A DNA stretch of 64,000 nucleotides from a bacterium (GCA_030430495.1 JAUIKM010000019.1:40507-104506), one strand, 5' to 3'. Positions 53,401-63,378 are shown, numbered from the stretch's first letter. Numbers and translations are program-made. The notes: generated by a model from the sequence alone, not told the origin.

Positions 53401-54834
53401 TCAGTGATGCATCCCGCTCATCGCTTCGCGCGGATTGACCTCCAGGGTATGCGTCGCCATCACCGGTTTGCCTTCAATCGTGTACACGCGGTGGTCGTTG
53501 GCGTTGAGGGTCACCGTCAACTCGTATTTCCCGGGGCGCAGATCGATGTGATGCCAGTTGTTGTACACGCGCGCGTACTTAACATTGTTAATGTACAGGT
53601 GCGCGTGCCCTTCGCCGTGCACGTGGTTGCGACCGACGGAGTCGGGGTTAAAAATGAAGTTCGTCGTCTTGAGGCGAATATTATATCCCGAGTGCATATC
53701 CTCAAGCACTTCCAGATCCAGCGTTGGATGACTGTCTTCGTGCTGAACCTCAACGTGACGGTGCACTCTGTCGTCGGGATCGTGATAAGCCGCGTAGGCC
53801 ATGTGTGCAAATTTCTCATAGGGAAAAATCAAGGCTGTAAACATCAGCAGATATCCACCGGCGACGGCTGCCGCACGCAGCAGCGGCTGACTGAGTTTGC
53901 GCGATTGATTGCGTTCCGGGGCGGGCCGACGATCCAGCAGCATGACAATCAACACGGCGTGAATGAGCGTATGTCCGATGACTTCGACCTTGCCGAAGGT
54001 CATCGTCGTAATAAAAAACACACCCGTAATCAGCAGCGCCACCTGCCGTTTCATCAGTCCAATAATGACAACAAAACCGAGTGAAAACTCAATGAATGCC
54101 GAGGCTTTCAGGAAAAAAGCCATGTTTAAACCCATGGTCAGTTCGGGCTGGTGGTGCAGCACGTAGAGCCCCCACTGCGGGTAGATAATTTTTTCCAGCG
54201 CGACCCAGCTGAGCGAAAATCCGAGGGTTGCCAGCAGGACGGGCATAGCGGCATTGCGCAGTTTGGCATTCGGCAGAAACGGCGCCATCAGGAAGTAACC
54301 GACGCCGATATAAAGCGGATAGTCAAGCATGTGGAACACGCCAAATTCCTCAACGCCGAACACGTAGAGCAGGATTAAACCCAACCCTGATATTGCGGCC
54401 GTTTTACGAAACAGCAACAACAGAGCCAGGCCAAACTGATACCAGCCCAGCCAGGACGCGGAGTGGTTCAACTCCGGCACGAGAAGGGCGTCGTCCTGCC
54501 AGGACAGCAGCATGACGGCGCCCAGGCCGATACGAATGACAATATCCGGTTCCACCGCAATCTGCGCCAGGAAATCATCCAGCTTCTTAAACAGAAAGGT
54601 CTGCGCGAGCCGATGTTCAATCGCTGCCAAAAAGGCGACAATCACGACCGACAGGGCGAGCAGCGCAATAAACTCGGTTGTGACGGCACTGCTTAAATCG
54701 ACGGGTTCATCGGCATAACTAAAATGAGCGAACCACTTAACATGCGCCTGCGCCGCCAGGGGCAGCATCATTAACAACAGTGCACTTATTCCCGCCATTT
54801 TCACGAATGGCGATGCGGGTTTGAGCCTCAACAT
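53401..54834 (-). CDS. Polytopic membrane protein with His-rich periplasmic C-terminal domain
   Basis: 477 aa from ATG 54834. The frame opens 83 codons upstream without protein-like content. The N-terminus has a signal-like segment ending AAQAHVKWFAHFSYADEPVDL, then about eight or nine hydrophobic helices (for example EFIALLALSVVIVAFLAAIE and GYLLMFTALIFPYEKFAHMAY). The membrane part resembles DoxX-type proteins in its short helices. The C-terminal ~110 residues are soluble and His-rich (HRHVEVQHEDSHPTLDLEV; HVHGEGHAHLYINNVKYARVYNNWHHIDL; VTLNANDHRVYTIEGKPV), similar to copper-binding or DUF4399-like periplasmic domains. It faces the cytochrome/copper monooxygenase operon convergently. A role in copper handling is inferred from the His-rich domain and context. 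Confidence 0.65.
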   Translation of the reverse strand: MLRLKPASPFVKMAGISALLLMMLPLAAQAHVKWFAHFSYADEPVDLSSAVTTEFIALLALSVVIVAFLAAIEHRLAQTFLFKKLDDFLAQIAVEPDIVIRIGLGAVMLLSWQDDALLVPELNHSASWLGWYQFGLALLLLFRKTAAISGLGLILLYVFGVEEFGVFHMLDYPLYIGVGYFLMAPFLPNAKLRNAAMPVLLATLGFSLSWVALEKIIYPQWGLYVLHHQPELTMGLNMAFFLKASAFIEFSLGFVVIIGLMKRQVALLITGVFFITTMTFGKVEVIGHTLIHAVLIVMLLDRRPAPERNQSRKLSQPLLRAAAVAGGYLLMFTALIFPYEKFAHMAYAAYHDPDDRVHRHVEVQHEDSHPTLDLEVLEDMHSGYNIRLKTTNFIFNPDSVGRNHVHGEGHAHLYINNVKYARVYNNWHHIDLRPGKYELTVTLNANDHRVYTIEGKPVMATHTLEVNPREAMSGMHH

Positions 54835-55214
54835 GTGATACCTGTTTGCTTGAGCCGGAGGCAGGTTAATAGAACAATCGCACAGGAGCTGCGCATGAAT
54901 TTGCCGGCACACAAAAACGACGCTGCAAATCTCGAAAATTTTCGGGTGCAAAAAAACACTAATCGCAGTTGCAGGCTCGGAGCCGGGCGGCCGCGCACTA
55001 TTTGAAACGGGACTTTCCGGACTCGCGATCTTTTTGCGCGGGCGCCTCACTTGCGTGGTCGCCTGATGACTTTTGTTTGTCAACGGGAGGCAAGCCTGGA
55101 GCCGCGGAGCGGTTGCGGGTCTCCGGGCAGGGATGCGGAAGGACGTGTATCATTCGCTGCGGCGGCGAGGCTGGAGTAAGGGGCCGGCGCGCGGTCGCGC
55201 AGTTGCCGTTGCGC

Positions 55215-55394
55215 GGTCGCGCAGTTACCGTTGCGAGCGAAAAAACTGTGATGAGGGCGACAGGCCCGGTTTGGGCGAGGAGTTGATGATTCGGGATAAA
55301 GTTGGCGATTTCTACGGTCGCGCAGCTGCCGTTGCGAGCGAAAAAAACTGTGATGAGAACGACAGGTCCGGATTGGGCGAGGGGTTGATGATTC
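55215..55394. repeat. Direct duplication with 101-bp period
   Basis: GGTCGCGCAG...GCCGTTGCGAGCGAAAAA, ACTGTGATGAG, GACAGG, TTGGGCGAGG, GTTGATGATTC appear at 55215-55291 and again at 55316-55394, offset 101 bp, with scattered changes. A third partial GCGCGGTCGCGCAGTTGCCG start lies just before, at about 55191. Confidence 0.7.
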
Positions 55395-55518
55395 AGAAAA
55401 AGCGGCGATTTTGGCGCGGAATCGGCGATTTCCAGACTTTGGGTTGGGAGTCTGAGTAGTTTAAATACACTTATGTGAGATCAAAGGACCCACCCCGACA
55501 CCACCACCTTTCCAGGAA

Positions 55519-55684
55519 CGATACCCACCAATATAGCTTCCCTTACCCGCTTTCACGCGGGCTCGTTCAGCATGCCATCAACCAGTGACCTCCACGACGC
55601 CCGCAACCGGTCTGCGCGCGCCGAATGCACATTACGCAGACTGCCGACACTTTCAATGGCTGAAAAACTGAGCGGCCACAGGGC
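55519..55684 (+). repeat. 166-bp intergenic repeat, copy 1
   Basis: By eye identical to 63835-64000 except one base within a small hairpin (CCCGCTTTCACGCGGG here, CCCGCTTTCACACGGG there). The preceding ~35 bp (AGGACCCACCCCG...) are also similar. It lies about 165 bp upstream of the TPR-LuxR regulator 2. Confidence 0.9.
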
Positions 55685-55742
55685 GTGGTTGAACGGTCGA
55701 TATTTTCAACCAACCGGTCGCCAGGGAATTCGCTCCCGCTGA
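55572..55742 (+). CDS. Possible 56-aa open frame starting in the 166-bp repeat
   Basis: ATG 55572 to TGA 55742, reading MPSTSDLHDARNRSARAECT and onward, Arg/Ser-rich. The same ATG and reading frame are preserved in the second repeat copy (ATG 63888) up to the window end. No strong ribosome site and no domain. The conservation may be of DNA or RNA rather than protein. Confidence 0.2.
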   Translation: MPSTSDLHDARNRSARAECTLRRLPTLSMAEKLSGHRAWLNGRYFQPTGRQGIRSR

Positions 55743-55791
55743 CGAACAAAAAGAAAAAGCAAGCCGCAAGCATGCGAACGGCGCAGCGCTC
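55731..55791 (+). repeat. Dispersed T-rich repeat, copy h
   Basis: CGCTCCCGCTGACGAACAAA, then AAGAAAAAGCAAGCCGC and GGCGCAGCGCTC, about 60 bp upstream of regulator 2. Confidence 0.6.
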
Positions 55792-55848
55792 AGACGACCG
55801 AAAGCGGAGCCCCCATTTTTGCGTATTTTGGCGGCACGGAGGTGGCAC

Positions 55849-57909
55849 ATGAAGCGTTTGGAACAAGTTGAGCAGTTGCGGCGCAAGGTCGGATATCTGA
55901 ATGGCCGGCGCAAGGTTCTTGCCATGGCCGAACTGGCCGGCGCGCTGTTTCCGTCGGATCCCCAGGAAGCGCGAAGCATTGCCGACAAGTCCGTGAAACG
56001 CGCACGAGCGCTGCTGGAACGACAGGAGAACTCGGCCGGCACGCGACGCGAGTACGCCAAGATGCTGGCGTATGCCCTGGAGGCGCGGGCCGCCTGCCAC
56101 GACAACAAGGTGGACACGGGCGAGGACACGCGGATGCTGGAAGAAGCCGCCGCGCTGCTGGAAGAATGTGAAGACTGGAAAAAACTGTTCGAAGTTCTGG
56201 ATATTCTGGCCCTGAATCACCGTCAACATGGTCGCCTGGCGCCTGCACTGGAGGCTGTAGAGCGCGCCCTGGCTATTGCCGAAACACAGCGCATTAACAC
56301 AAAACGCAGCCCGCTGCATGCTGCACGCGCAACAATATTTTTACGCTTGAACAGAACACCCGAGGCGGAACAAAACATTAACCAGGCGCTTGACTTAACA
56401 AAATACTGCCAGGACGCAGAGGACAAACTTGCGGCACTCAGCGGCCTGGCCGAATACTACTATCTGGACAAGCAGTATGACATTGCAACCGACTACTACA
56501 AAAAAGCGGGCATACTGGCCAAAAAAACGGCGAACCACAGGCAGGCGGCAATTGTCTGCTGGCAACTTAACTTCTGCTATCACTATACCGGCAGGCTGGA
56601 GCCGGTGCTCGACATCCTGATTGAAGGGTATGGGCACGCTCGCGAAAGCGGCCAGACGTGGATGGAAGCGGCGTTTGCCGATGAAATCGGAGGTCGTTTA
56701 ATTAAACTGGGCAACTTCCCACGCGCGCTGCAGTATTGGCACCGCGCGGAAGAAATTTTCGAAACACTCGGAGACAATGCCAGCCGTGCCGGCATCTTGA
56801 CAAATATCGGTTTCACGCAGCTCGACTACGAAGACCTCGAACGCGGCGAACGAATTCTGCGGCGGGCGCTTAACATCATTCTGGACAGCGACGCACACCC
56901 GCTCTCCATGCTCTACCTGGTCAGAATTCTCGCCTGCGATTTCATTACCGCTGATGAAACCGACAAGATTCTGGACTTTCTGGCCACATCTGAAACACGG
57001 GCGGAGGCCTATGCCGTGTCGGATTTCTCAATAAGTATCGGCATGGCGCGTGGAACGATTTTCATTAAACAGGGGCGACATGCGGAGGCGCGCACAACAC
57101 TTAACGAAGCGCTGGAGCTGGCGCAGCAACACGGCATGGCGTATGTAACGTCGCGTGTGTTAATGCTCCATGCGCAACTGTCACTGGCTGAAGCCGACCC
57201 CGACAAAGCCGATGAATACATGGCGGAGGTCCATAAACTCGCCGGCCAGGATGTCAGTGAACACAACCGACTGCGCTACCATCAGTTAAAAATGACAATC
57301 TGCGAAAAGCGCGGCGACTACCGCGGGGCGTTCAACCACTCGCGGACACTGCGCGGATATGACCGCAAGGTCATCAGCAATCGCAGCAAGGACATCGTTG
57401 CCGGCTCGATCAAGGAGCTGGAGTTCAAACGCATGCGGCGCCAGTTAAACGAGACACGACGCAAGGCTGAGGAACTCGAACAGGAGAACCTCAGCTTGCA
57501 CAAGATCAGTCGCGAAAAAACGGTCCAACTGGAATACTTCAGAAACGCGCTGCGGGAATTGCGCGATGAACTGCGTAAGAACCCACAGGAAGGTTCGATC
57601 AGGGACGACAGCGCCGCACAGCTCCTGACTTCACTTAACAATGTCTTAATCACAGAATTGGCTGCTGCGGACGAAGCGGACCTGAGCGGCGACAAGGACT
57701 TCATCCGCCGGCTGGGCGGGGCCTATCCCGCGTTGTCTCAAACCGAGCGCAAGGTCTGCGCATTGATCCGGGCCGGCACGGGCAGTAAGGACATCTGCCG
57801 CATTCTGCACGTTTCGCCGCGCACGATTGAAACGTACCGCTACCGCATCCGCCGCAAAATGAATCTCGACGCGGACACCGACCTGAGCCTCTTTATTCTC
57901 AACTGCTGA
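55849..57909 (+). CDS. TPR-LuxR-type transcription regulator 2
   Basis: 686 aa from ATG 55849, preceded by CGGAGGTGGCAC (strong GGAGG). It is a paralogue of the 39519 protein: TPR-like helices over about 10-500 (for example LAALSGLAEYYYLDKQYDIATDYYKKAGIL and GNFPRALQYWHRAEEIFETLGDNASRAGIL), a long coiled coil (about 520-585, KELEFKRMRRQLNETRRKAEELEQ), and a LuxR helix-turn-helix at about 626-686 (SQTERKVCALIRAGTGSKDICRILHVSPRTIETYRYRIRRKM, in parts). No receiver or kinase domain. The beta-helix surface protein gene starts about 390 bp downstream on the same strand, repeating the regulator-surface protein pairing seen at 39519-50437. Confidence 0.82.
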   Translation: MKRLEQVEQLRRKVGYLNGRRKVLAMAELAGALFPSDPQEARSIADKSVKRARALLERQENSAGTRREYAKMLAYALEARAACHDNKVDTGEDTRMLEEAAALLEECEDWKKLFEVLDILALNHRQHGRLAPALEAVERALAIAETQRINTKRSPLHAARATIFLRLNRTPEAEQNINQALDLTKYCQDAEDKLAALSGLAEYYYLDKQYDIATDYYKKAGILAKKTANHRQAAIVCWQLNFCYHYTGRLEPVLDILIEGYGHARESGQTWMEAAFADEIGGRLIKLGNFPRALQYWHRAEEIFETLGDNASRAGILTNIGFTQLDYEDLERGERILRRALNIILDSDAHPLSMLYLVRILACDFITADETDKILDFLATSETRAEAYAVSDFSISIGMARGTIFIKQGRHAEARTTLNEALELAQQHGMAYVTSRVLMLHAQLSLAEADPDKADEYMAEVHKLAGQDVSEHNRLRYHQLKMTICEKRGDYRGAFNHSRTLRGYDRKVISNRSKDIVAGSIKELEFKRMRRQLNETRRKAEELEQENLSLHKISREKTVQLEYFRNALRELRDELRKNPQEGSIRDDSAAQLLTSLNNVLITELAAADEADLSGDKDFIRRLGGAYPALSQTERKVCALIRAGTGSKDICRILHVSPRTIETYRYRIRRKMNLDADTDLSLFILNC

Positions 57910-58301
57910 CACTTAAACAAGGTATGCACAGCGCAGCGGGACTCTGCGCCGTGCCCGGCTGCGAAGGCGTGCGGATGTCTTCCGGCGGCGGAGCGCTGCG
58001 CCCGATTGCGTGCGACAAACCTCCGGACTCCGGCAACCACGGGCAATTTTCATGGCCACACGCCCGGTTCTCACACCCCTAACCGCTTTGATTACATACA
58101 GTTACAGCCGCCAGAACCGCCTTGTCGTGGATTTGTCGTATTGAACTGACTATGCTGCACACCTAGCTTGGAATTGTACAGGCCCGGCAGCCCGGCCGGC
58201 GGCTCCGGAATGCCGGCACGTATCCACGGAGCCGGGCCGGCTGTCGGGCGATGTACCGACGATTAAACACAACAACTCTCATAAACCTCAGAGGCCATCG
58301 C
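57910..58301. promoter_or_regulatory. Region between regulator 2 and the beta-helix surface gene
   Basis: No gene seen. GCGCAG (57931-57936) and CTGCGC (57944-57949), extended by CAC/GTG, form a possible terminator hairpin after the regulator. The rest presumably carries the surface gene promoter. Confidence 0.45.
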
Positions 58302-61300
58302 GTGACTACAAACATGACTCCGCTCTTCTGCCTGATGTTCCTGCTGCCTGGCCTCTTCTACGGCCCCGCATCAATGAATGCAGCCGACCGCATTGTGGAC
58401 AGTCATCTGGACAACGGGCAGCCGGGCACGCTGCGCTATGAAATTGGGCAGGCCGGGACCGGCGATGTGATTACCATCACAACAACGGCAACTGTTTTCC
58501 TGACGGGAACAGGCATCGAGATTGCGACCGATCTGACAATCCGTGCGCAGACAAATGCACATGCCGTGATTGACGGCAGCGACAACACGCGGATCTTTCA
58601 GGTGTCGCACGCATCGGTGACGCTGTGCGGGTTGACGCTGCAGAATGGGCGCGGACCCGTCTCCGGCGGCGGAGCGATACTTGTGGACAGCGGCGTTTTG
58701 CGCGCTGAAAACTGCACGCTGGCCAACAATATCTGTTTAATAGGCGCCGGCGGCGGCATCTTTGCCCGCCAAAGCGGCATCGCACTGTTTAACTGTGATT
58801 TCAACAGCAACGACACAGACGACCTCGGCGGCGGAATGTATGTTAAAAACAGCACTGTGTTGGTCACGAGCTGCACGTTCAGGTATAACGGCAATACGAA
58901 CAATACGGAGGGAGGCGGCATTTTTGGACTGCTGAGCGCTTTTGAGTTCCACCGTACCGACTTTTTCGGCAATGCCAGTTTCCGCAATGGCGGCGGTGCA
59001 TACCTGAACGAGTCGTCATTAACGGCAGCCAAATGTCGCTGGTGGGGAAATGAGGGCAAAGGCCAGGGACTGAGCATGTACGTCCCCACCAATACCACGT
59101 CCACAGTTGTTGTGATGACGGAATGCACTGTTACGTCGCAGAATATCGCGGGCAGAGGTAGTGCTCTTGGTTTTTACACACGCAGCTCGGGGCAGATGTC
59201 AACCGTCCTCAACCGCTGCGAGGCCTATCTTTCAACAAACTCCAACATTTCCGAAGTCATCTATTTCAGCACACTCGGATCGGGGAATCATTCACTTACA
59301 CTGTTAAACTCGACCTTTGCCAATTGCTCCGGCCAGGCACTGGACCTCGACGGCGACAACAACATCACCTACATCGAAGATTGCGAGTTTCGCAACAATT
59401 TCTCGGTGGGCGGGGCGATATTTGTCGAGGACGGCGCGGACCGTGCCGAAGTAACGATTGTTAACAGCGCCTTCAGGAACAATGCGGCGCCCGGCAATCG
59501 GTTTTCGAACACCGGCGGCGGGGCGGTGTACATCACCGGCGACCCAATCAATCTTACAATGCGCGGATGCCTTCTGGAAAACAACTGGTCGATGAACCAG
59601 GGAGGGACGGTGCAACTGAGCAGCTTTAATCACGCTCTGTTTGAGAACTGCACGTTTGTGGGCAATACAACAAATACAATCGGCGGCGGTGCGCTATCCA
59701 TCGGATCTTCGGGCATCCAGGTTACGATTGCCTCCTGCACATTCGATTCAAACCGGTCTGCAGCGGTCGGCGGCGTTCTGTTATACGATTCCAATGCACA
59801 CCTGACGATCACATCTTCGACCTTCACGAATAATTCCGCGGGCGTCCACGGCGGTGTGCTTTATATTAAACGGGGTCGTGTCGACATCCATTCGACGGAT
59901 TTCATCGGGAGTACGGCGGACTCACTCGGCGGTGCAATCTATCTTGAGGGCGGCAGCCTGAATGTTAACGATTCGGACATCCGCGGCAGCCGGGCCGCCA
60001 CGGGCGGAGCGGTATATTTTGACACGGGCGTTCAGGCCACGTTTACCGACTGCGAGATTGTGACCAACGGCAGCCTGGACCGCGGCGGCGCGTTGGCATT
60101 TTCCAACGACGCCGGGAACACCGTCACGTGCGGCAGCGTGCGCTTCGAAGACAATGCATGCGGCGCCGAGGGCGCGGGCATTTACCTGCAAAACGGCACG
60201 ATGAATATTACTTCCTGCACTTTTGTTAACAATCGCGCGGCAAGCGGCATGTCCGGCGGCGGCATCTTCCAGTACAACGGCACGCTGGAGGTACACAGCA
60301 CGACATTTGCCAACAATCGCTCGAACTTTGAAGGCGGTGCAGTCAAGAAAACCAACGGCGTGCTGACGGTGACCGACTGCGAATTTGACGGCAACAGCGC
60401 ACGCGGCGGCAACGGGGGTGCAATCCTGCATCAGGGCGGGCCGACGTTCATCAAGAGCTCAACCTTTGTCAATAACAGCAGCGCACGAAGCGGCGGCGCA
60501 ATCGCCGCCGTCAGCGACTTGCTGGATGTGTTTAACTGCACCTTCTCCGGCAACGAAGCCGACAGCCTGGGCGGCGGTTTGTACAGCAGCACTCCCGGCA
60601 TTGACGTCGCCTCCTGCACGTTCACCGGCAATATCGCCGACGCAAACAACAACGGCAGCGGCGACGGCGGCGGCATCTGGGCGGCAACGGATATTTTCAC
60701 GTCCAACATCATCGCCGGCAATATCGACCGCGGCGGCGAATGCCCGGACATCGGCGCAATTGTCAGCTCGCAGGGTTACAACCTGATCGGCACGGTCGGT
60801 CAGTTCAACTTCAGCAATAACACAACGGGCGACCGCTATGGCGACCCGAACGGCGTGGTGACGCCGAACGCGGGCGCGCTGGAGTCTGCCACCGTCATCG
60901 ACGCAAAACTGGAGGCGCCGGCGTACAACGGCGGCTTCGGACGCACGCATGCAATCGATCTGGCAAGTCCGGCGTTCGGCAACTCAACGACGGCGGGCGT
61001 CTCACTCTTTGATCAGCGCGGGAAGGCGCGCCTGGGCGTACCGGATATCGGCGCGTTTGAGCTTCACATTCCACTGGTCGTCACGGGGCCGAGCGCCGTT
61101 TGCCTTGGCACCGCGTTTGACGTGCATGTCCTTACTCCCCTGCCCGGCGCGACGTACAACTGGTCACTGTTTAACGGCAACGTCGTCAGCGGTGGCGGCG
61201 CAACATGCGCAACGGTAAAAATTAACAGTCTGGCGGGCGGACGCGTTATTCTGACGGAGTCCTTTACCGTCGGAGACGCGCGCACGACAAGCTTCACCGT

Positions 61301-63314
61301 CAGTTCAGTTTTGTTTGCCGCGCAGGATCATGGCGGCGTGGCCGAAGGCGGCAGCACCGAGATCGACGTGCTTCGAAACGACTTCGGCGACAATCTGAGC
61401 CTGCTTTCTGTTGAAACGCCGTCGACCGGCAGCGCAATCGTCAGCTCCAACGGGACGGTACTGTATAGTGCACCTGCGGACTATTCCGGCTGTGTGCAGT
61501 TCAATTACACGATGACCGACAATGCGGGCTGCAACGCAACCGGGGCGATCATTATTGCCATTCAGGACGGTTTTGTCAACCACGCGAAGCTTGAGTTTAT
61601 TGAGCGCAAAAAGAATCGCAGTGACGGCGTTCGCGGATTAAACAAGGCTACAGACGTCATAGTCAGTCCCGACGGCAGACACGTTTATGCGGCCGGCTGG
61701 TTGGACAACTCGATCGCGATGTTCAGCCGCGATTCCGCCAATGGCGCGCTGGAGTACATCGGCCGCATGCGCCACGGTCGCAACGGTGTCACGCGCATGC
61801 GCTATCCGGCGGCACTGGCCTTCAGCCCGGACGGCAACAATCTGTATGTCACAGCCAACCGCGACAACTCAATCGTGGTGTTTAATCGCAATACGGGCAC
61901 GGGCAAACTTGCATTTGTTGAATATCACCGGCACAATCAAAACGGCGTAAGCGGCATGCAACGTCCCCGCGCCGTGGCCGTCAGTCCGCTGGGCGAGAAC
62001 GTCTATGTGGCTTCGTACAACAGCGATGCAATTGCCGTGTTTGCACGCGACGCCGCAAGCGGAAAGCTGCAATTTCTTGAAGAGCAGCAAAACAACATCG
62101 GCAATATTCGCGGTCTTAACGGTCCACTTGATGTGGCAGTCAGTCTTGACGGCAAAAGCGTTTATGTAGCCGGTCATGCCGACAACAGCGCGGTGCACTT
62201 TCAGCGCGACTTAACAAACGGACGCCTGAACTACCGCGAGCACTATCAGGACGACAAAAGCGGCATCGACGGCATTGCCGGTGCGGCATCAATCGCCGTC
62301 ACGCCGGATGCACAATTTGTGTATGTAGCAGGCAAATACGACAATGCCATTGCAACCTTCAGCCGCAATTCCAGCACCGGAACCTTAAGTTTTGCGGGGC
62401 GCATTCGCGACGGAGCTTCCGGCGTTAAAGGTCTGGCGCGCATCAGCGATCTGACCGTCAGCAAGGACGGCGCTTATCTGTACGCCGTGGCCGAGACCGA
62501 CCACGCGCTCACGCAGTTTTCGCGCGACCCGCACTCCGGAGCATTAACAACTACCGACAAGTTAAACGACGGCGCGGGCGGCGTGGATGGACTTAAACAG
62601 GCGGCGGCAGTTACTCTAAGCGGCGAAGGAAGACACATTTACACGGCGGCCGCCGGCGACGACGCCATCGGCGTATTCGAATGGCTTCGCCTGCCGCGAG
62701 GTGAAGACAGAACCATCACACGGCTTTCAGGCTCGACAACGGCAACAACGACGTTCACATTCACCTATGACGCGGACCTGCCGGTTACGCTGCAGGGCTA
62801 CAGCAACGGCAGCTTCGGCAATGTCAGCGTCGCCGGCAACGGCACTCCCGGCCCCACGACCCGCGTGATCACATTTCTGTACAGCGTGGTCACGGACGAC
62901 TTCCCGGACACCTTCACGTACACGCTGGAGAATGCCAACGGCACAACCACACACACCGTCACAGTTGTTGAAGAGTTAACAAAAAACGCGGTCTCGGGCA
63001 ATGTTCCGGCGGCGGCGGAGCAAGAGTCGCTGCACTCTATCGTGCTTCACATCAGTCCCAACCCTGCGCGGGATTTTGCCGAAATAACCTTTGTGTTAAA
63101 CGACAACTCTCAGGTTGAGCTTGCAATTTTCGACATGAGCGGCGTCAAAGTGCATTCCATCGAATTGCCGCTGCTGCCGGCGGGCGAGCGGCACGTATTG
63201 TGGCGGACCGGCGGCGACCTGTTGCCGCAGGGCTCATACATTGTTCAGCTCAAGGCGCGGAACGCTGCGGGACGCACATTCAGTGGCAGCAGCATGTTAA
63301 GGTTGATTCGTTAA
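58302..63314 (+). CDS. T9SS-exported beta-helix (Pmp-like) and propeller surface protein 4
   Basis: 1,670 aa from GTG 58302, which has GAGG seven bases upstream. ATG 58314 is the next choice and still leaves the signal peptide (TPLFCLMFLLPGLFYGPAS) intact. Residues about 40-880 form a right-handed parallel beta-helix of polymorphic-outer-membrane-protein type, with repeating GGGIF/GGAIY and NCTF/SCTF motifs (for example SGGAILVDSG, NNICLIGAGGGIF, SCTFVNNRAA). Then come a PKD-like domain (about 925-1005), a cadherin-like domain (about 1010-1090), the seven-bladed propeller (about 1100-1465), another Ig-like domain and a T9SS sorting domain (about 1578-1670, ISPNPARDFAEI...GSYIVQLK...MLRLIR). 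The last ~750 residues follow the same plan as giants 1-3, with the FG-GAP array exchanged for a beta-helix. Likely an adhesin. It ends at a terminator. Confidence 0.85.
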   Translation: MTTNMTPLFCLMFLLPGLFYGPASMNAADRIVDSHLDNGQPGTLRYEIGQAGTGDVITITTTATVFLTGTGIEIATDLTIRAQTNAHAVIDGSDNTRIFQVSHASVTLCGLTLQNGRGPVSGGGAILVDSGVLRAENCTLANNICLIGAGGGIFARQSGIALFNCDFNSNDTDDLGGGMYVKNSTVLVTSCTFRYNGNTNNTEGGGIFGLLSAFEFHRTDFFGNASFRNGGGAYLNESSLTAAKCRWWGNEGKGQGLSMYVPTNTTSTVVVMTECTVTSQNIAGRGSALGFYTRSSGQMSTVLNRCEAYLSTNSNISEVIYFSTLGSGNHSLTLLNSTFANCSGQALDLDGDNNITYIEDCEFRNNFSVGGAIFVEDGADRAEVTIVNSAFRNNAAPGNRFSNTGGGAVYITGDPINLTMRGCLLENNWSMNQGGTVQLSSFNHALFENCTFVGNTTNTIGGGALSIGSSGIQVTIASCTFDSNRSAAVGGVLLYDSNAHLTITSSTFTNNSAGVHGGVLYIKRGRVDIHSTDFIGSTADSLGGAIYLEGGSLNVNDSDIRGSRAATGGAVYFDTGVQATFTDCEIVTNGSLDRGGALAFSNDAGNTVTCGSVRFEDNACGAEGAGIYLQNGTMNITSCTFVNNRAASGMSGGGIFQYNGTLEVHSTTFANNRSNFEGGAVKKTNGVLTVTDCEFDGNSARGGNGGAILHQGGPTFIKSSTFVNNSSARSGGAIAAVSDLLDVFNCTFSGNEADSLGGGLYSSTPGIDVASCTFTGNIADANNNGSGDGGGIWAATDIFTSNIIAGNIDRGGECPDIGAIVSSQGYNLIGTVGQFNFSNNTTGDRYGDPNGVVTPNAGALESATVIDAKLEAPAYNGGFGRTHAIDLASPAFGNSTTAGVSLFDQRGKARLGVPDIGAFELHIPLVVTGPSAVCLGTAFDVHVLTPLPGATYNWSLFNGNVVSGGGATCATVKINSLAGGRVILTESFTVGDARTTSFTVSSVLFAAQDHGGVAEGGSTEIDVLRNDFGDNLSLLSVETPSTGSAIVSSNGTVLYSAPADYSGCVQFNYTMTDNAGCNATGAIIIAIQDGFVNHAKLEFIERKKNRSDGVRGLNKATDVIVSPDGRHVYAAGWLDNSIAMFSRDSANGALEYIGRMRHGRNGVTRMRYPAALAFSPDGNNLYVTANRDNSIVVFNRNTGTGKLAFVEYHRHNQNGVSGMQRPRAVAVSPLGENVYVASYNSDAIAVFARDAASGKLQFLEEQQNNIGNIRGLNGPLDVAVSLDGKSVYVAGHADNSAVHFQRDLTNGRLNYREHYQDDKSGIDGIAGAASIAVTPDAQFVYVAGKYDNAIATFSRNSSTGTLSFAGRIRDGASGVKGLARISDLTVSKDGAYLYAVAETDHALTQFSRDPHSGALTTTDKLNDGAGGVDGLKQAAAVTLSGEGRHIYTAAAGDDAIGVFEWLRLPRGEDRTITRLSGSTTATTTFTFTYDADLPVTLQGYSNGSFGNVSVAGNGTPGPTTRVITFLYSVVTDDFPDTFTYTLENANGTTTHTVTVVEELTKNAVSGNVPAAAEQESLHSIVLHISPNPARDFAEITFVLNDNSQVELAIFDMSGVKVHSIELPLLPAGERHVLWRTGGDLLPQGSYIVQLKARNAAGRTFSGSSMLRLIR

Positions 63315-63345
63315 GTCGACTCTCAAAAACGGCACTTAACAACGG

Positions 63346-63378
63346 CAGCCCGCGGACCGACCTGGTATCTGCGGGCTG
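63346..63378 (+). terminator. Terminator of surface protein 4 gene
   Basis: CAGCCCGC (63346-63353) pairs with GCGGGCTG (63371-63378), followed by TGGTGTTTTAG. Confidence 0.7.

Larger units (their letters stand above)
54835..55848. other. Kilobase intergenic region with several repeats
   Basis: No confident gene in 1,014 bp between the divergent membrane-protein and regulator genes. Contents: a partial T-rich repeat (55041-55087), a 101-bp-period direct duplication (55215-55394), the 166-bp repeat (55519-55684) with a 56-codon open frame, and a T-rich repeat (55731-55791). Longer open frames here cross the duplications and look accidental. Confidence 0.5.

Noticed and set aside
55073..55459. 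128-codon open frame upstream of regulator 2
   Set aside because: It runs through the 101-bp duplication, is Arg/Gly-rich, and has no ribosome site or domain.
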